Assembly: GCF_902859915.1 (NCBI RefSeq)
Contig: NZ_CADIKK010000009.1
Span: 1-64,000 of the forward strand
DNA length: 64,000 nucleotides
Origin: Paraburkholderia ultramafica
GTDB taxonomy: Bacteria > Pseudomonadota > Gammaproteobacteria > Burkholderiales > Burkholderiaceae
Direction: 5' to 3'
The translations under genes and the position numbers were made by a program. The notes beneath the pieces were generated by a model. It saw only the letters and a list, made by a program, of their open reading frames with translations, searched no databases and had not been told where the DNA came from. This document shows positions 55,636 to 64,000 of the stretch, in pieces; the first letter of the stretch is position 1; every line of letters begins with the position of its first letter.

Positions 55636-57279
55636 TTATTTCAGGCCGACGTTCATGAATTGCGTCGGGCCGAACGGGTCGATCTTGAAGCCCACGACGT
55701 TCTTGCTGATCGGCTGATACACCGTGGAATGGGCGATCGGCGTGAACGGCACCTGGTCTTTAAAGATTTCCTGCGCTTCGGTATAAGCCTTGGTGCGCTC
55801 GGCCATGTCGGTGGTGCCGCGGCCTTTTTTGATCAGATCGTCGTAAGGCTTGTAGCACCACTTGGAAAAGTTACTGCCATTCACCGCGTCGCAACCCAGC
55901 AATACCGCGAGCCAGTTATCCGGATCGCCGTAATCGCCGGTCCAGCCAATCAGCATCGCTTCATGCTCTCCCGCATGGCCGCGGCGAATGTACTCGCCCC
56001 ATTCATAGGTGCCGATCTTCACTTTTACGCCGATTTTCGCCCAGTCGGCCTGCAGCATTTCCGCCATCAGGCGCGCGTTCGGGTTATACGGCCGTTGCAC
56101 CGGCATGGCCCACAGCGTCAGGTCGAAGCCGTCGGGATAACCGGCCTGTTTCAGCAGCGCTTTCGCCTTGTCGGTGTCGTACGGGGCGTCCCTCAGCTTC
56201 TTGTCGTAGCCCCATTGCGTCGGCGGCATCGGGTTGGTCGCCGCCTGGCCGGCGCCCTGGTAGACCGACTCGATAATCGCTTTTTTGTTGATCGCCATGT
56301 CGAGCGCGCGGCGCACCGTTACGTTGTCGAGCGGCTTCTTCGTGGTGTTGTACGCGATATAGCCAAGGTTGAAACCCACCTCGCTCGGCATGGCGAGCGA
56401 TGAATCGGCTTTCACCGCCGGGATATCGGCGGGACGCGGATACGACATCACCTGGCATTCGCCGCGTTTCAGTTTTTGCAGGCGCACCGCCGGATCGACC
56501 GTAATCGCGAATATCAGTTTGCCGACTTTGACCACGCCCGGTTTCCAGTAATCGGGATTACCGTCGAAGCGAATCGTGTCGTCCTTCGTGTAGCTGCGGA
56601 AAATGAACGGGCCGGTGCCGACCGGATATTGATTGATATCGGAAGCTTTGCCAGCTTTCAATAATTGATCGGCATATTCAGCCGACAGGATCGACGCGAA
56701 CGGCATCGCGATCTGCTGCAAAAACGGCGCATCGACGTCCTTCAGCGTGAAACGCACCGTGTACGGATCGACTTTCTCGATCTTCGTGATGTTCTTGGCG
56801 AGGCCGAGATCGGTGAAATACGGAAACGGCACTGAGTACGCCTTGCGGAATGGCTGATCAGGATCGAGCATCCGCTCGTAGGTGAAAACGACGTCGTCGG
56901 CGTTGAATTCGCGCGTCGGCTTGAAGAATGACGTGGTCTGGAATTTCACGCCGTGGCGCAGATGGAACGTGTAGGTCAGGCCGTCCGGCGACACCTCCCA
57001 TTTTTCGGCGAGGCCCGGTTCGATGTCGGTGCTGCCGTGCGCGAACTCGATCAACCGGTTATAGACCGTGTACGAACCGGCGCTGAATTCGACGCTCGTC
57101 GTGTATTGCGCGGTGTCGAAGCCCGCCGGACTGCCTTCGGAGCAGAACACGAGGGTTTTGTCGGGTAGCGTGGCCGCTTGCACCGCGACGGGCGCCATGC
57201 CGCTCGCGGCGACCGCGAAGGCAGCGAGAGCGGGCAGGCAGAACTGGTGAACCGCAAACAGCCTTTTTGACACTGTCAT
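55636..57279 (-). CDS. dppA: Dipeptide ABC transporter substrate-binding protein DppA (copy 2, promoter-proximal)
   Basis: This 547-residue protein has a signal peptide (LPALAAFAVAASGMAPVAVQ) and the same SBP_bac_5 motifs as copy 1 (KTLVFCSEGSPAGFDTAQYT, QAGYPDGFDLTLWAMPVQR). It is the first gene of the operon. Differences from copy 1 are spread over the protein, suggesting separate specificities or doses, which cannot be told here. A 142-bp region separates it from the divergent methyltransferase gene; the operon promoter should lie there. Confidence 0.93.
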   Translation of the reverse strand: MTVSKRLFAVHQFCLPALAAFAVAASGMAPVAVQAATLPDKTLVFCSEGSPAGFDTAQYTTSVEFSAGSYTVYNRLIEFAHGSTDIEPGLAEKWEVSPDGLTYTFHLRHGVKFQTTSFFKPTREFNADDVVFTYERMLDPDQPFRKAYSVPFPYFTDLGLAKNITKIEKVDPYTVRFTLKDVDAPFLQQIAMPFASILSAEYADQLLKAGKASDINQYPVGTGPFIFRSYTKDDTIRFDGNPDYWKPGVVKVGKLIFAITVDPAVRLQKLKRGECQVMSYPRPADIPAVKADSSLAMPSEVGFNLGYIAYNTTKKPLDNVTVRRALDMAINKKAIIESVYQGAGQAATNPMPPTQWGYDKKLRDAPYDTDKAKALLKQAGYPDGFDLTLWAMPVQRPYNPNARLMAEMLQADWAKIGVKVKIGTYEWGEYIRRGHAGEHEAMLIGWTGDYGDPDNWLAVLLGCDAVNGSNFSKWCYKPYDDLIKKGRGTTDMAERTKAYTEAQEIFKDQVPFTPIAHSTVYQPISKNVVGFKIDPFGPTQFMNVGLK

Positions 57280-57421
57280 ATCGTCCTCCGCACAGCAGCC
57301 GGGTCAGCTGCATTTCGATCATAGACAGCACAAAAATGAGCTTCAACAGGGACTTACCACGCTATTCGACGCGATGTCGGACGCCTGCGGCGATCTTTTT
57401 TGAAATAACCGGCGCGCCATA

Positions 57422-58087
57422 ATGATCGATTTAGGCGAACTCTTAATTGACACCATGACTTTGTATCAATTCACCAACAACTGGTTCGATGTGCTCGCAA
57501 AAGGCGTGTGGGATCAGTTGATGACGCACTACTCGCCAGCCAGGATTCTCGAAATTGGCTCGTACGAAGGCGCGAGTGCCTGCTATCTGATCGACACGCT
57601 GGCGCCGCGTCACCCGATCGAACTGCACTGCATTGATAGCTGGGAAGGCGGCATTGAGCACCAGGCCGGCGGCGTCGCGCCGGCCGACATGCACACGGTC
57701 GAATCTCGGTTTCATCACAACGTGGCGCTGGCCGCCGGCAAACACGCGGGGCGCGCCCAGCTCGTCGTGCACAAGGGATACTCGGACGATTGCCTCGCGC
57801 GTTTGCTCGCCGACGGCAAGAAGGGCTATTTCGACTTCGTCTATGTGGACGGTTCGCACCAGGCCGCGGACGTGCTGGCGGATGCCGTGCTCGGCTTCAA
57901 GCTATTGAAGGTAGGCGGAATCATCGCGTTCGACGACTATCTATGGGCGGAGCAGTTGCCGTCAGGCAAAGACCCGCTGCGCTGCCCGAAGCCCGCGATC
58001 GACGCGTTCGTCAATTTGAACTTCCGCAAGCTGGAAGTGCTGTCCGCGCCGTTGTATCAGCTCTACGTGCGGAAGTTGTCGGACTAG
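57422..58087 (+). CDS. Class I SAM-dependent methyltransferase (Methyltransf_24 type)
   Basis: This protein of about 221 residues has SAM motif I (ARILEIGSYEGASACYLID), LHCIDSWEGG with an acidic residue for the ribose, and a YVDGSHQAADVLADAVLGF element followed by GGIIAFDDYLW, typical of O-methyltransferase-like family 24 proteins. The substrate is unknown. Starts at 57422 and 57455 are both possible; the second begins at the conserved YQFTNNWFD. It converges with metF. Confidence 0.83.
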   Translation: MIDLGELLIDTMTLYQFTNNWFDVLAKGVWDQLMTHYSPARILEIGSYEGASACYLIDTLAPRHPIELHCIDSWEGGIEHQAGGVAPADMHTVESRFHHNVALAAGKHAGRAQLVVHKGYSDDCLARLLADGKKGYFDFVYVDGSHQAADVLADAVLGFKLLKVGGIIAFDDYLWAEQLPSGKDPLRCPKPAIDAFVNLNFRKLEVLSAPLYQLYVRKLSD

Positions 58088-58094
58088 GGCGAGC

Positions 58095-58119
58095 CCGCGC
58101 GGCCGTTGCAGCCGCGCGG
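58095..58119. terminator. Hairpin between convergent methyltransferase and metF
   Basis: CCGCGCGGC and GCCGCGCGG form a 9-bp perfect stem with a 7-nt loop in the 49-bp convergent gap. It is symmetrical, so it could end both transcripts; no T-run is present. Confidence 0.45.
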
Positions 58120-58136
58120 ATTGCCTGCAACCCAGC

Positions 58137-58967
58137 TTAAGCGCCGAGCCGTTCGCAGATCGCCTTGGTCGCCGCGGCGCCGTTCAGCGTATAGAAATGC
58201 AGACCGGGCACCCTGGCGTCGATCAGCCGCTTGCACAGGTCCGTCACCACGTCCAGCCCGAACGCGCGAATCGACTCGCGATCGTCGCCGAAGCTTTCCA
58301 GCCGGCGTGCGATCCAGCGCGGCACTTCAGCGCCGCACATTTCCGAGAAACGCATCAGTTGCGAGGAATTCGTGATCGGCATGATGCCCGGCACGATCGG
58401 CACTTCCACGCCGAGCTTGCGCGCGTCGTCGACGAAACGGAAATACGCGTCCCCGTTGAAGAAGTACTGCGTGATCGCCGAATTGGCGCCGGCCTTCACC
58501 TTGTTGGCGAAGTTTTCCAGGTCGTGACGCGGCGAGCGCGACTGCGGGTGGTACTCCGGATAGCCGGCCACCTCGATCCAGAACCAGTCGCCGAACTCGG
58601 CGCGGATGAAGCTCACCAGGTCCGACGCATAGCGCAGTTCGCCGACTGCGCCCATGCCGGACGGCAGATCGCCGCGCAGCGCGACGATGTGGCGAATGCC
58701 ATGCGCGCGGTACTCGTTGAGGATCGCGCGCAGGCTCTCTTTCGACGAGCCGATGCACGACAGGTGCGGCGCCGCGTTGAGTCCGTCCTTCGCCATGTCG
58801 ATGACGGTATCGAGCGTGCCCTGTTGCGTCGAGCCGCCGGCGCCGAACGTGACGGACACGAATTTGGGCTTGAGCAGCGCGAGTTGCGCGCGCGTGGCGC
58901 GCAGCTTGTCGATGCCTTCCTGCGTTTTCGGCGGGAAGAATTCGAATGAAAGTTCGATCGGATTCAT
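58137..58967 (-). CDS. metF: Methylenetetrahydrofolate reductase
   Basis: This 276-residue enzyme starts ELSFEFFPPKTQEGIDKLRA, with the catalytic Glu region, and has KFVSVTFGAGGST, IVALRGDLPSGMG, the FFNGDAYFRFVDDARKLG stretch and VPGIMPITN of FAD-dependent MetF. It makes 5-methyl-THF, the methyl donor for methionine synthesis. It is the third gene after ahcY and the holin-family gene, so it probably shares their riboswitch-controlled transcript. Confidence 0.96.
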   Translation of the reverse strand: MNPIELSFEFFPPKTQEGIDKLRATRAQLALLKPKFVSVTFGAGGSTQQGTLDTVIDMAKDGLNAAPHLSCIGSSKESLRAILNEYRAHGIRHIVALRGDLPSGMGAVGELRYASDLVSFIRAEFGDWFWIEVAGYPEYHPQSRSPRHDLENFANKVKAGANSAITQYFFNGDAYFRFVDDARKLGVEVPIVPGIMPITNSSQLMRFSEMCGAEVPRWIARRLESFGDDRESIRAFGLDVVTDLCKRLIDARVPGLHFYTLNGAAATKAICERLGA

Positions 58968-58978
58968 GATTCAGTAGA

Positions 58979-59332
58979 TCAACCGAGATTGCGGTTGCCG
59001 AAAATAAGCGCGGACAGCAGCCACGAAACGATGCTGTACAGAATCGAGCCGAAGAACGCCGACCAGAAACCCGACACTTCGAAGCCCTTCAGCAGCGACG
59101 CGCACAGCCAGAAGCACAGCGCATTGACCACCAGGATGAAGAGTCCGAGCGTGACGATCGTGACGGGCAGCGTCAACAGGATCAGCACCGGTCGCAGCAC
59201 CGTGTTGATCAACCCAAGCACCACCGCGACGATCAAGGCGGTGCCGAAACTGCGGATATGGATCGACGGAACGAGGTAGGTGATGATCAGGAGCGCAAGC
59301 GCGTTGATCAGCCAGGTCAGCAGCACGGTCAT
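58979..59332 (-). CDS. Phage holin family 4-like (Phage_holin_4_2) small membrane protein
   Basis: This 117-residue protein has four hydrophobic helices and the family pattern IRSFGTALIVAVVLGLINTV, RPVLILLTLPVTIVTLGLF, and LKGFEVSGFWSAFFGS. Despite the family name this is a chromosomal gene of unknown function. It sits 11 bp upstream of metF and downstream of ahcY on the same strand. Confidence 0.88.
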   Translation of the reverse strand: MTVLLTWLINALALLIITYLVPSIHIRSFGTALIVAVVLGLINTVLRPVLILLTLPVTIVTLGLFILVVNALCFWLCASLLKGFEVSGFWSAFFGSILYSIVSWLLSALIFGNRNLG

Positions 59333-59402
59333 GTAGAGCTCCTTCTAGGCAGGATGTCCGTTTACGGGAAAAAGCGCGGGGAAAGGCGGGCATGGCGAAC
59401 CA

Positions 59403-59423
59403 GGCGGCGCATTACGCGCCGCC
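59403..59423 (-). other. Intercistronic hairpin between ahcY and the holin-family gene
   Basis: GGCGGCGC and GCGCCGCC form an 8-bp perfect stem with a 5-nt loop, 39 bp after the ahcY stop. Without a T-run it is more likely to protect the ahcY 3' end or reduce downstream expression than to stop transcription. Confidence 0.4.
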
Positions 59424-59462
59424 CTGTCTTCAAACCGTCATGCGTTTAAACCGCCCGCGTGC

Positions 59463-60884
<1,422 letters not shown>

Positions 60885-60984
60885 CACGCCCTCCTTTCTA
60901 AGAAATTGACTAGAAATTTGACGTGAGCGCGGTTCGATGCGGTGGATGGGACAGCGCTATGCGCATCCGAGCCCTCCGATTGAA

Positions 60985-61056
60985 GCCTTCGAGCCTGGCG
61001 GGCGGCCGGCGAATATGCGGATTCGCGGTACCCGTCGCAACGCTCCTCGAAGACGA
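60985..61056 (-). promoter_or_regulatory. SAH riboswitch in the ahcY leader
   Basis: On the minus strand, CTTCGAG (61052-61046) pairs with CTCGAAG (60993-60987) as P1. They enclose the conserved SAH-riboswitch cores GAGGAGCGTTGCGACGGG and CGCCAGGCTCG. An extended -10 (TGCTACAAT, 61071-61063) would start the RNA at the first base of P1. SAH riboswitches turn on ahcY-type operons when S-adenosylhomocysteine builds up, so this should raise ahcY, the holin-family gene and metF together. Confidence 0.85.
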
Positions 61057-61240
61057 ACGGCGATTGTAGCAAATAGAGATGGCTTCGGGGCGTGGGGACG
61101 CGGATCGGATTATCGACGCGGCGAGTTGCGGTGTGTGGAGCATGGCGGCGGCCTGGCGCTCCGGCGGCACGCGGCTGTTGGCTCACGCTTACGCGGCGTT
61201 ATTTGCGCGGTGTTATCCGGCACAGCCCGCGCGGCAGACG

Positions 61241-62008
61241 TCAGCCATCGATCACCCTGGCCGCGCGCAATTGCTTGACGCCCGCGCGAGCGGTGTCGAG
61301 GAACTGCCTGGAGAAGCGGAACGCATCGGCGACATCGGCGGGGGGCGGGATCTGCAGTCCCAGTGCGACGCGGAAGTAGCGTTCGGCGTGGATGCCCGCG
61401 TGGTAGTGCATGCGCACGCGTTTCACGTCGTCCAGACGCGGGTTGCCGAAAATCTCGCGCAGCGCCCACGACAACGCGCCGTCTTCACCGCCGATGCGTC
61501 GAAACGCATCATCCATCGGAAAGCCGCCGAGCGCTGCGTACACCGCACGACGGATGATCAGGCTGCTCGGCACCGTATTGCTGAGCGTCTGCGCGTGCGC
61601 CGCGAAGTCGGGGTGAGCGGTGAGTTCGGCGGGAAAATCCGTGTACTCGACGTCGAGCCGCACCGAGACTTCCGCGGGATGTTGCGTGAGGAACGCACTC
61701 GCGGCGGCCAGCGCGCCGGGCAGGTATTCATCGTCGGCGTCGAGGAAAGCGAGCAGATCTTGTGACGCATGTAACGCGCCCCAGTTGCGCGCCCGCGCCG
61801 GGCCGCCGTTGTGTGGCATGCGCAGCAGGCCGACGCGCGGGTCGAGGCCGCCGTAATGGGCGACGATGTCCGCGGACGCATCGGTCGAACCGTCGTCCAC
61901 CACGACGATCTGCGCCGCTTCAGGCTGAATCAGGCAACTTTGCAGCGCGCGCGCGAGCGTGGCCGCGCCGTTGTAGCAGGGAATGAGGATCGAAAGGGGT
62001 GTCATCAT
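61241..62008 (-). CDS. Family 2 glycosyltransferase
   Basis: This 255-residue protein has the GT-A start PLSILIPCYNGAATLARALQ, VVVDDGSTDASADIV, and the metal-binding LAFLDADDEYLPGAL. It transfers a sugar from a nucleotide donor in the cytoplasm; the acceptor is unknown. Two Met codons open the frame (62008 and 62005). It stands alone between the ahcY promoter and the LysR region. Confidence 0.88.
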   Translation of the reverse strand: MMTPLSILIPCYNGAATLARALQSCLIQPEAAQIVVVDDGSTDASADIVAHYGGLDPRVGLLRMPHNGGPARARNWGALHASQDLLAFLDADDEYLPGALAAASAFLTQHPAEVSVRLDVEYTDFPAELTAHPDFAAHAQTLSNTVPSSLIIRRAVYAALGGFPMDDAFRRIGGEDGALSWALREIFGNPRLDDVKRVRMHYHAGIHAERYFRVALGLQIPPPADVADAFRFSRQFLDTARAGVKQLRAARVIDG

Positions 62009-62125
62009 CGCGGGCGCGCGCGGGTCAACGGTGAAAATCGGTTCATGTTACCTCTCTTCTTGCGGCGCCCATCTCGAAAACGCGGGGGCGCGAAGCCGTG
62101 CGCGCAGCGTCGGGGAGGCGTCCCC

Positions 62126-62268
62126 TCAAATCGGCAGCAGCCCCAGCATCGGCGCCAGCAGGACCATTACCCCGCCAGCGCGGCGCTCTGCACAACGATC
62201 CGCGCGACGCGCAGTGCACCGCTTGCGCGGCCGGCGCGGGCAAAACGGGCGAGAACCGGCGTCGTCAT
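62126..62268 (-). pseudogene. Possible remnant of a small membrane-protein gene divergent from lysR
   Basis: An ATG at 62268, with AGGG seven bases upstream, begins a basic then hydrophobic peptide (ending VARIVVQSAALAG) that stops at 62167. Shifting frame by one base continues the hydrophobic stretch as VMVLLAPMLGLLPI to a stop at 62126. CidR-like LysR genes are often divergent from cidA/lrgA genes, so this could be a decayed holin-like gene. The evidence is weak. Confidence 0.25.
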
Positions 62269-62381
62269 GGCAATCCCTGGATGACTTCGAATGAAAGTCA
62301 GCATGGGTTGCACTGCAACATAAATATAATGACTTACAATCATTCAAATCATTCCAATCTGGAATTCTGGAACCCGAGATC

Positions 62382-63344
62382 GTGGAACTACGTGCGCTGC
62401 GGTATTTCGTCGAAGTGGTTCGCCAACAGAGTTTCACCGTCGCGGCCGAGCAGATGTTCGTCACGCAGCCGACCATCAGCAAGATGGTCAAGTCGCTGGA
62501 AGACGAGATCGGCTCGCCGCTGTTGTTGCGCGACGGGCGCCAGATGGTGTTGACCGACGCCGGCCGGATCGTCTACCAGCGCGGTCAGGACGTGCTGGCG
62601 GCGCACGCGCAATTGCAGGCCGAACTGAACGATCTCGACACGCTCGGCCGCGGCGAACTGACCATCGGCATTCCGCCGATGGGCGGTTCGCTGTTCACGC
62701 CGGCCATCGCCGCGTTCCGCCAGCGTTATCCGAAGATCGAGCTGAAGCTGTTCGAGCAGGGTTCGCGCGCGATCGAAGCGGCGCTGATCAATGGCGGGCT
62801 GGAGTTGGGTGGCGTGCTGCAACCGGTCGATCCGGAAAATATCGATGTGCTGCCGATGACGCGTCAACTGCTGTGGCTCGTCGCGCGTACAGGCTCGCGC
62901 TGGGACCACTTGCACGAGGTGCCGCTCGCGCAACTCGTCAACGAACCGTTCGTGTTCTACGGCGAGAGCCTCGCGCTCAATGACGTGGTACTGAACGCGT
63001 GCCGCACGGCGGGGTTTGCGCCGACCATCGTCGGACGAAGCGGGCACTGGGATTTCATGGCGGCGTTGGTGCTGGCCGGCGTCGGCATAGCGCTGCTGCC
63101 GGCGCCATATTGCCGCCGTCTCGATCCCGCGCAGTTCACCTGCCTGCCGGTGGTGGAGCCGGAGATTCCGTGGGAAATGGCGATCGGCTGGCGGCGCAAT
63201 GGTTATCTGTCGCACGCCGCACGCGCGTGGCTCGAAGTCGCCCGCGAAGCGTTGCCCGGCCAGGCCGGCGACGATTTCATGCTGGGGCCGGGCATCGGCA
63301 TGACCGGCATGGCGGCGCCGACGCAGACGCCGTCCGCCGAATGA
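62382..63344 (+). CDS. LysR-family regulator, CidR-like
   Basis: This 320-residue protein has an N-terminal winged HTH (ELRALRYFVEVVRQQSFTVA, TQPTISKMVKSLEDEIGSPL) and a periplasmic-binding-like effector domain. The opening of that domain, ELTIGIPPMGGSLFTPAIAA, resembles CidR-type regulators that respond to acetate or overflow metabolism and control cidAB. The GTG at 62382 starts the canonical HTH. The target is unknown here because the divergent gene is missing or broken. Confidence 0.87.
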   Translation: MELRALRYFVEVVRQQSFTVAAEQMFVTQPTISKMVKSLEDEIGSPLLLRDGRQMVLTDAGRIVYQRGQDVLAAHAQLQAELNDLDTLGRGELTIGIPPMGGSLFTPAIAAFRQRYPKIELKLFEQGSRAIEAALINGGLELGGVLQPVDPENIDVLPMTRQLLWLVARTGSRWDHLHEVPLAQLVNEPFVFYGESLALNDVVLNACRTAGFAPTIVGRSGHWDFMAALVLAGVGIALLPAPYCRRLDPAQFTCLPVVEPEIPWEMAIGWRRNGYLSHAARAWLEVAREALPGQAGDDFMLGPGIGMTGMAAPTQTPSAE

Positions 63345-63349
63345 CACAC

Positions 63350-63375
63350 TGCCGGCCGCAGCGAACCGGCCGGCA
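63350..63375. terminator. Hairpin between convergent lysR and OmpA-family genes
   Basis: TGCCGGCCG and CGGCCGGCA form a 9-bp perfect stem with an 8-nt loop, centrally in the 58-bp convergent gap. No clear T-run on either strand. Confidence 0.45.
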
Positions 63376-63402
63376 TCTCATACCCGCTCACCCAGCCGGG
63401 AA

Positions 63403-64000
63403 TTACTGCTGCGCGACGAACTCGATGCGACGGTTGGTGAATCGACCGCCAGCCGTGTCATTGCTCGTGACGGGATTCGCATCGCCGTAACCATGCGCGA
63501 TCAGCGAGCCGGCCGGCACGCCTGCCTTGACCAGATACGCGCGCACTGCCTGGGCGCGCTTCCTCGACAGTTGCAGATTGGCTTGCGCGCCGCCGACGTT
63601 ATCCGAATAGCCGGACACTTCGAGCCGCGCCGCCTTTCCGCTGTGCGCGCAGGCGTTCAACACCCGCGCCGACAGATTCAGATCTTCCACCGCCAAGGCC
63701 GGCACACGGGCGCTCGCGCTCGCGAAGTTGATCACCTGCAGGTTCAGCACCTTGACGATGTCGGCTGGCGCGCACGTGCTGTCGGGCGTGAGCCGGCCTT
63801 TGATCGCGTTGCGGAAGTTCTCGGTTGCGTCGGCGACGGCATGCGCGGCGTCGAACGAACCAATCTGATACGACGCGCCGAACAGCGACTTCAGCTTGTC
63901 GAGCCAGCCCAGCTTCGCGTCGGCTGCGCTGCCGCTGAGTTCGATGCGCGTGCCGGCCACTTTCACTTCCGCGCCCGGTAGTGTCATCAGCGGCAACAGG
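63403..64000 (-). CDS. OmpA-family protein, C-terminal part (clipped by window edge)
   Basis: The frame is open to the right window edge. The last 120 residues form an OmpA/MotB peptidoglycan-binding domain: VINFASASARVPALAVEDLN, LEVSGYSDNVGGAQANLQLS, then RAYLVKAGVPAGSLIAHGYG and the closing NRRIEFV. It would anchor an envelope protein to peptidoglycan. The visible N-terminal part (about residues 1-75) is not recognised and may belong to a larger BON-like or lipoprotein region beyond the window. Confidence 0.88.
   Translation of the reverse strand, partial: LLPLMTLPGAEVKVAGTRIELSGSAADAKLGWLDKLKSLFGASYQIGSFDAAHAVADATENFRNAIKGRLTPDSTCAPADIVKVLNLQVINFASASARVPALAVEDLNLSARVLNACAHSGKAARLEVSGYSDNVGGAQANLQLSRKRAQAVRAYLVKAGVPAGSLIAHGYGDANPVTSNDTAGGRFTNRRIEFVAQQ

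Noticed and set aside
53905..56403. 832-codon plus-strand open frame
   Set aside because: It is opposite the two dppA genes and shows an internal duplication only because they are duplicates; no domain or ribosome-binding site.
58979..59332. Holin-family gene as evidence of a prophage
   Set aside because: It is a single gene in a core metabolic operon with no other phage gene nearby.

Overview
The window looks like chromosomal DNA of a Burkholderiaceae bacterium, most likely Paraburkholderia or a close relative. Coding DNA is GC-rich, a DUF4148 gene is present, ahcY has a beta-proteobacterial SAH riboswitch leader with the order ahcY - holin-family gene - metF, and the right-hand half is housekeeping synteny. 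This assignment is inference; no rRNA or tRNA gene was seen.

Two regions differ in character, with the border just downstream of glmS. The left part (about 1-28.4 kb) is accessory: looser packing, several 0.4-1.3 kb stretches without a recognisable gene, broken genes and many regulators. It holds a clipped acyltransferase end, a c-di-GMP/CheC group (EAL-HDOD, PAS-GGDEF, CheC), an AraC regulator converging on an MFS symporter, an O-antigen-ligase-like protein with a glycosyltransferase, a two-component system divergent from a heavy-metal RND efflux operon (MFP-RND-DUF3240-OMF), and a nickel/cobalt-type detoxification cluster. That cluster has a His-tailed MFS exporter, two CsoR/InrS-like repressors, RcnA, a SAM-methyltransferase-like protein, a CDF exporter, and a decayed second RcnA joined to a decayed ZIP transporter.

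At 28361-28435, 17 bp after the glmS stop codon, lie three tandem 20-bp repeats closely resembling Tn7 TnsB-binding sites, ending in a TGT terminus. glmS is the classic Tn7 attachment site, so I propose that the sequence to the left is, or was, the inside of a Tn7-like island whose glmS-proximal end is seen here. No tns gene was recognised.

The right part (28.45-64 kb) is dense and mostly core: glmU-glmS; folB-ttcA and a pteridine-reductase-like SDR; a MidA-like methyltransferase and DUF2905; GST-cca; an NDUFA9-like protein; a lytic transglycosylase; 5-formyl-THF cyclo-ligase; a 5-oxoprolinase operon (pxpB-pxpC-pxpA) with DUF969/DUF979 membrane proteins and a divergent MarR-type regulator; a TPR protein with a glycosyltransferase-like C-terminus; TraB/GumN; a dipeptide ABC operon with two tandem dppA genes; a class I methyltransferase; the riboswitch-led ahcY-holin-metF operon; a GT2 glycosyltransferase; a CidR-like LysR regulator; and a clipped OmpA-family gene.

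How the genes work together: the metal genes form an efflux module in which one palindrome recurs in front of both the first repressor/rcnA and the CDF gene. The pxp genes and DUF969/979 suggest uptake plus ATP-driven hydrolysis of 5-oxoproline. ahcY and metF share an SAH-sensing leader that couples removal of S-adenosylhomocysteine to methyl-folate supply. Everything here was read from sequence alone; no database search was run.
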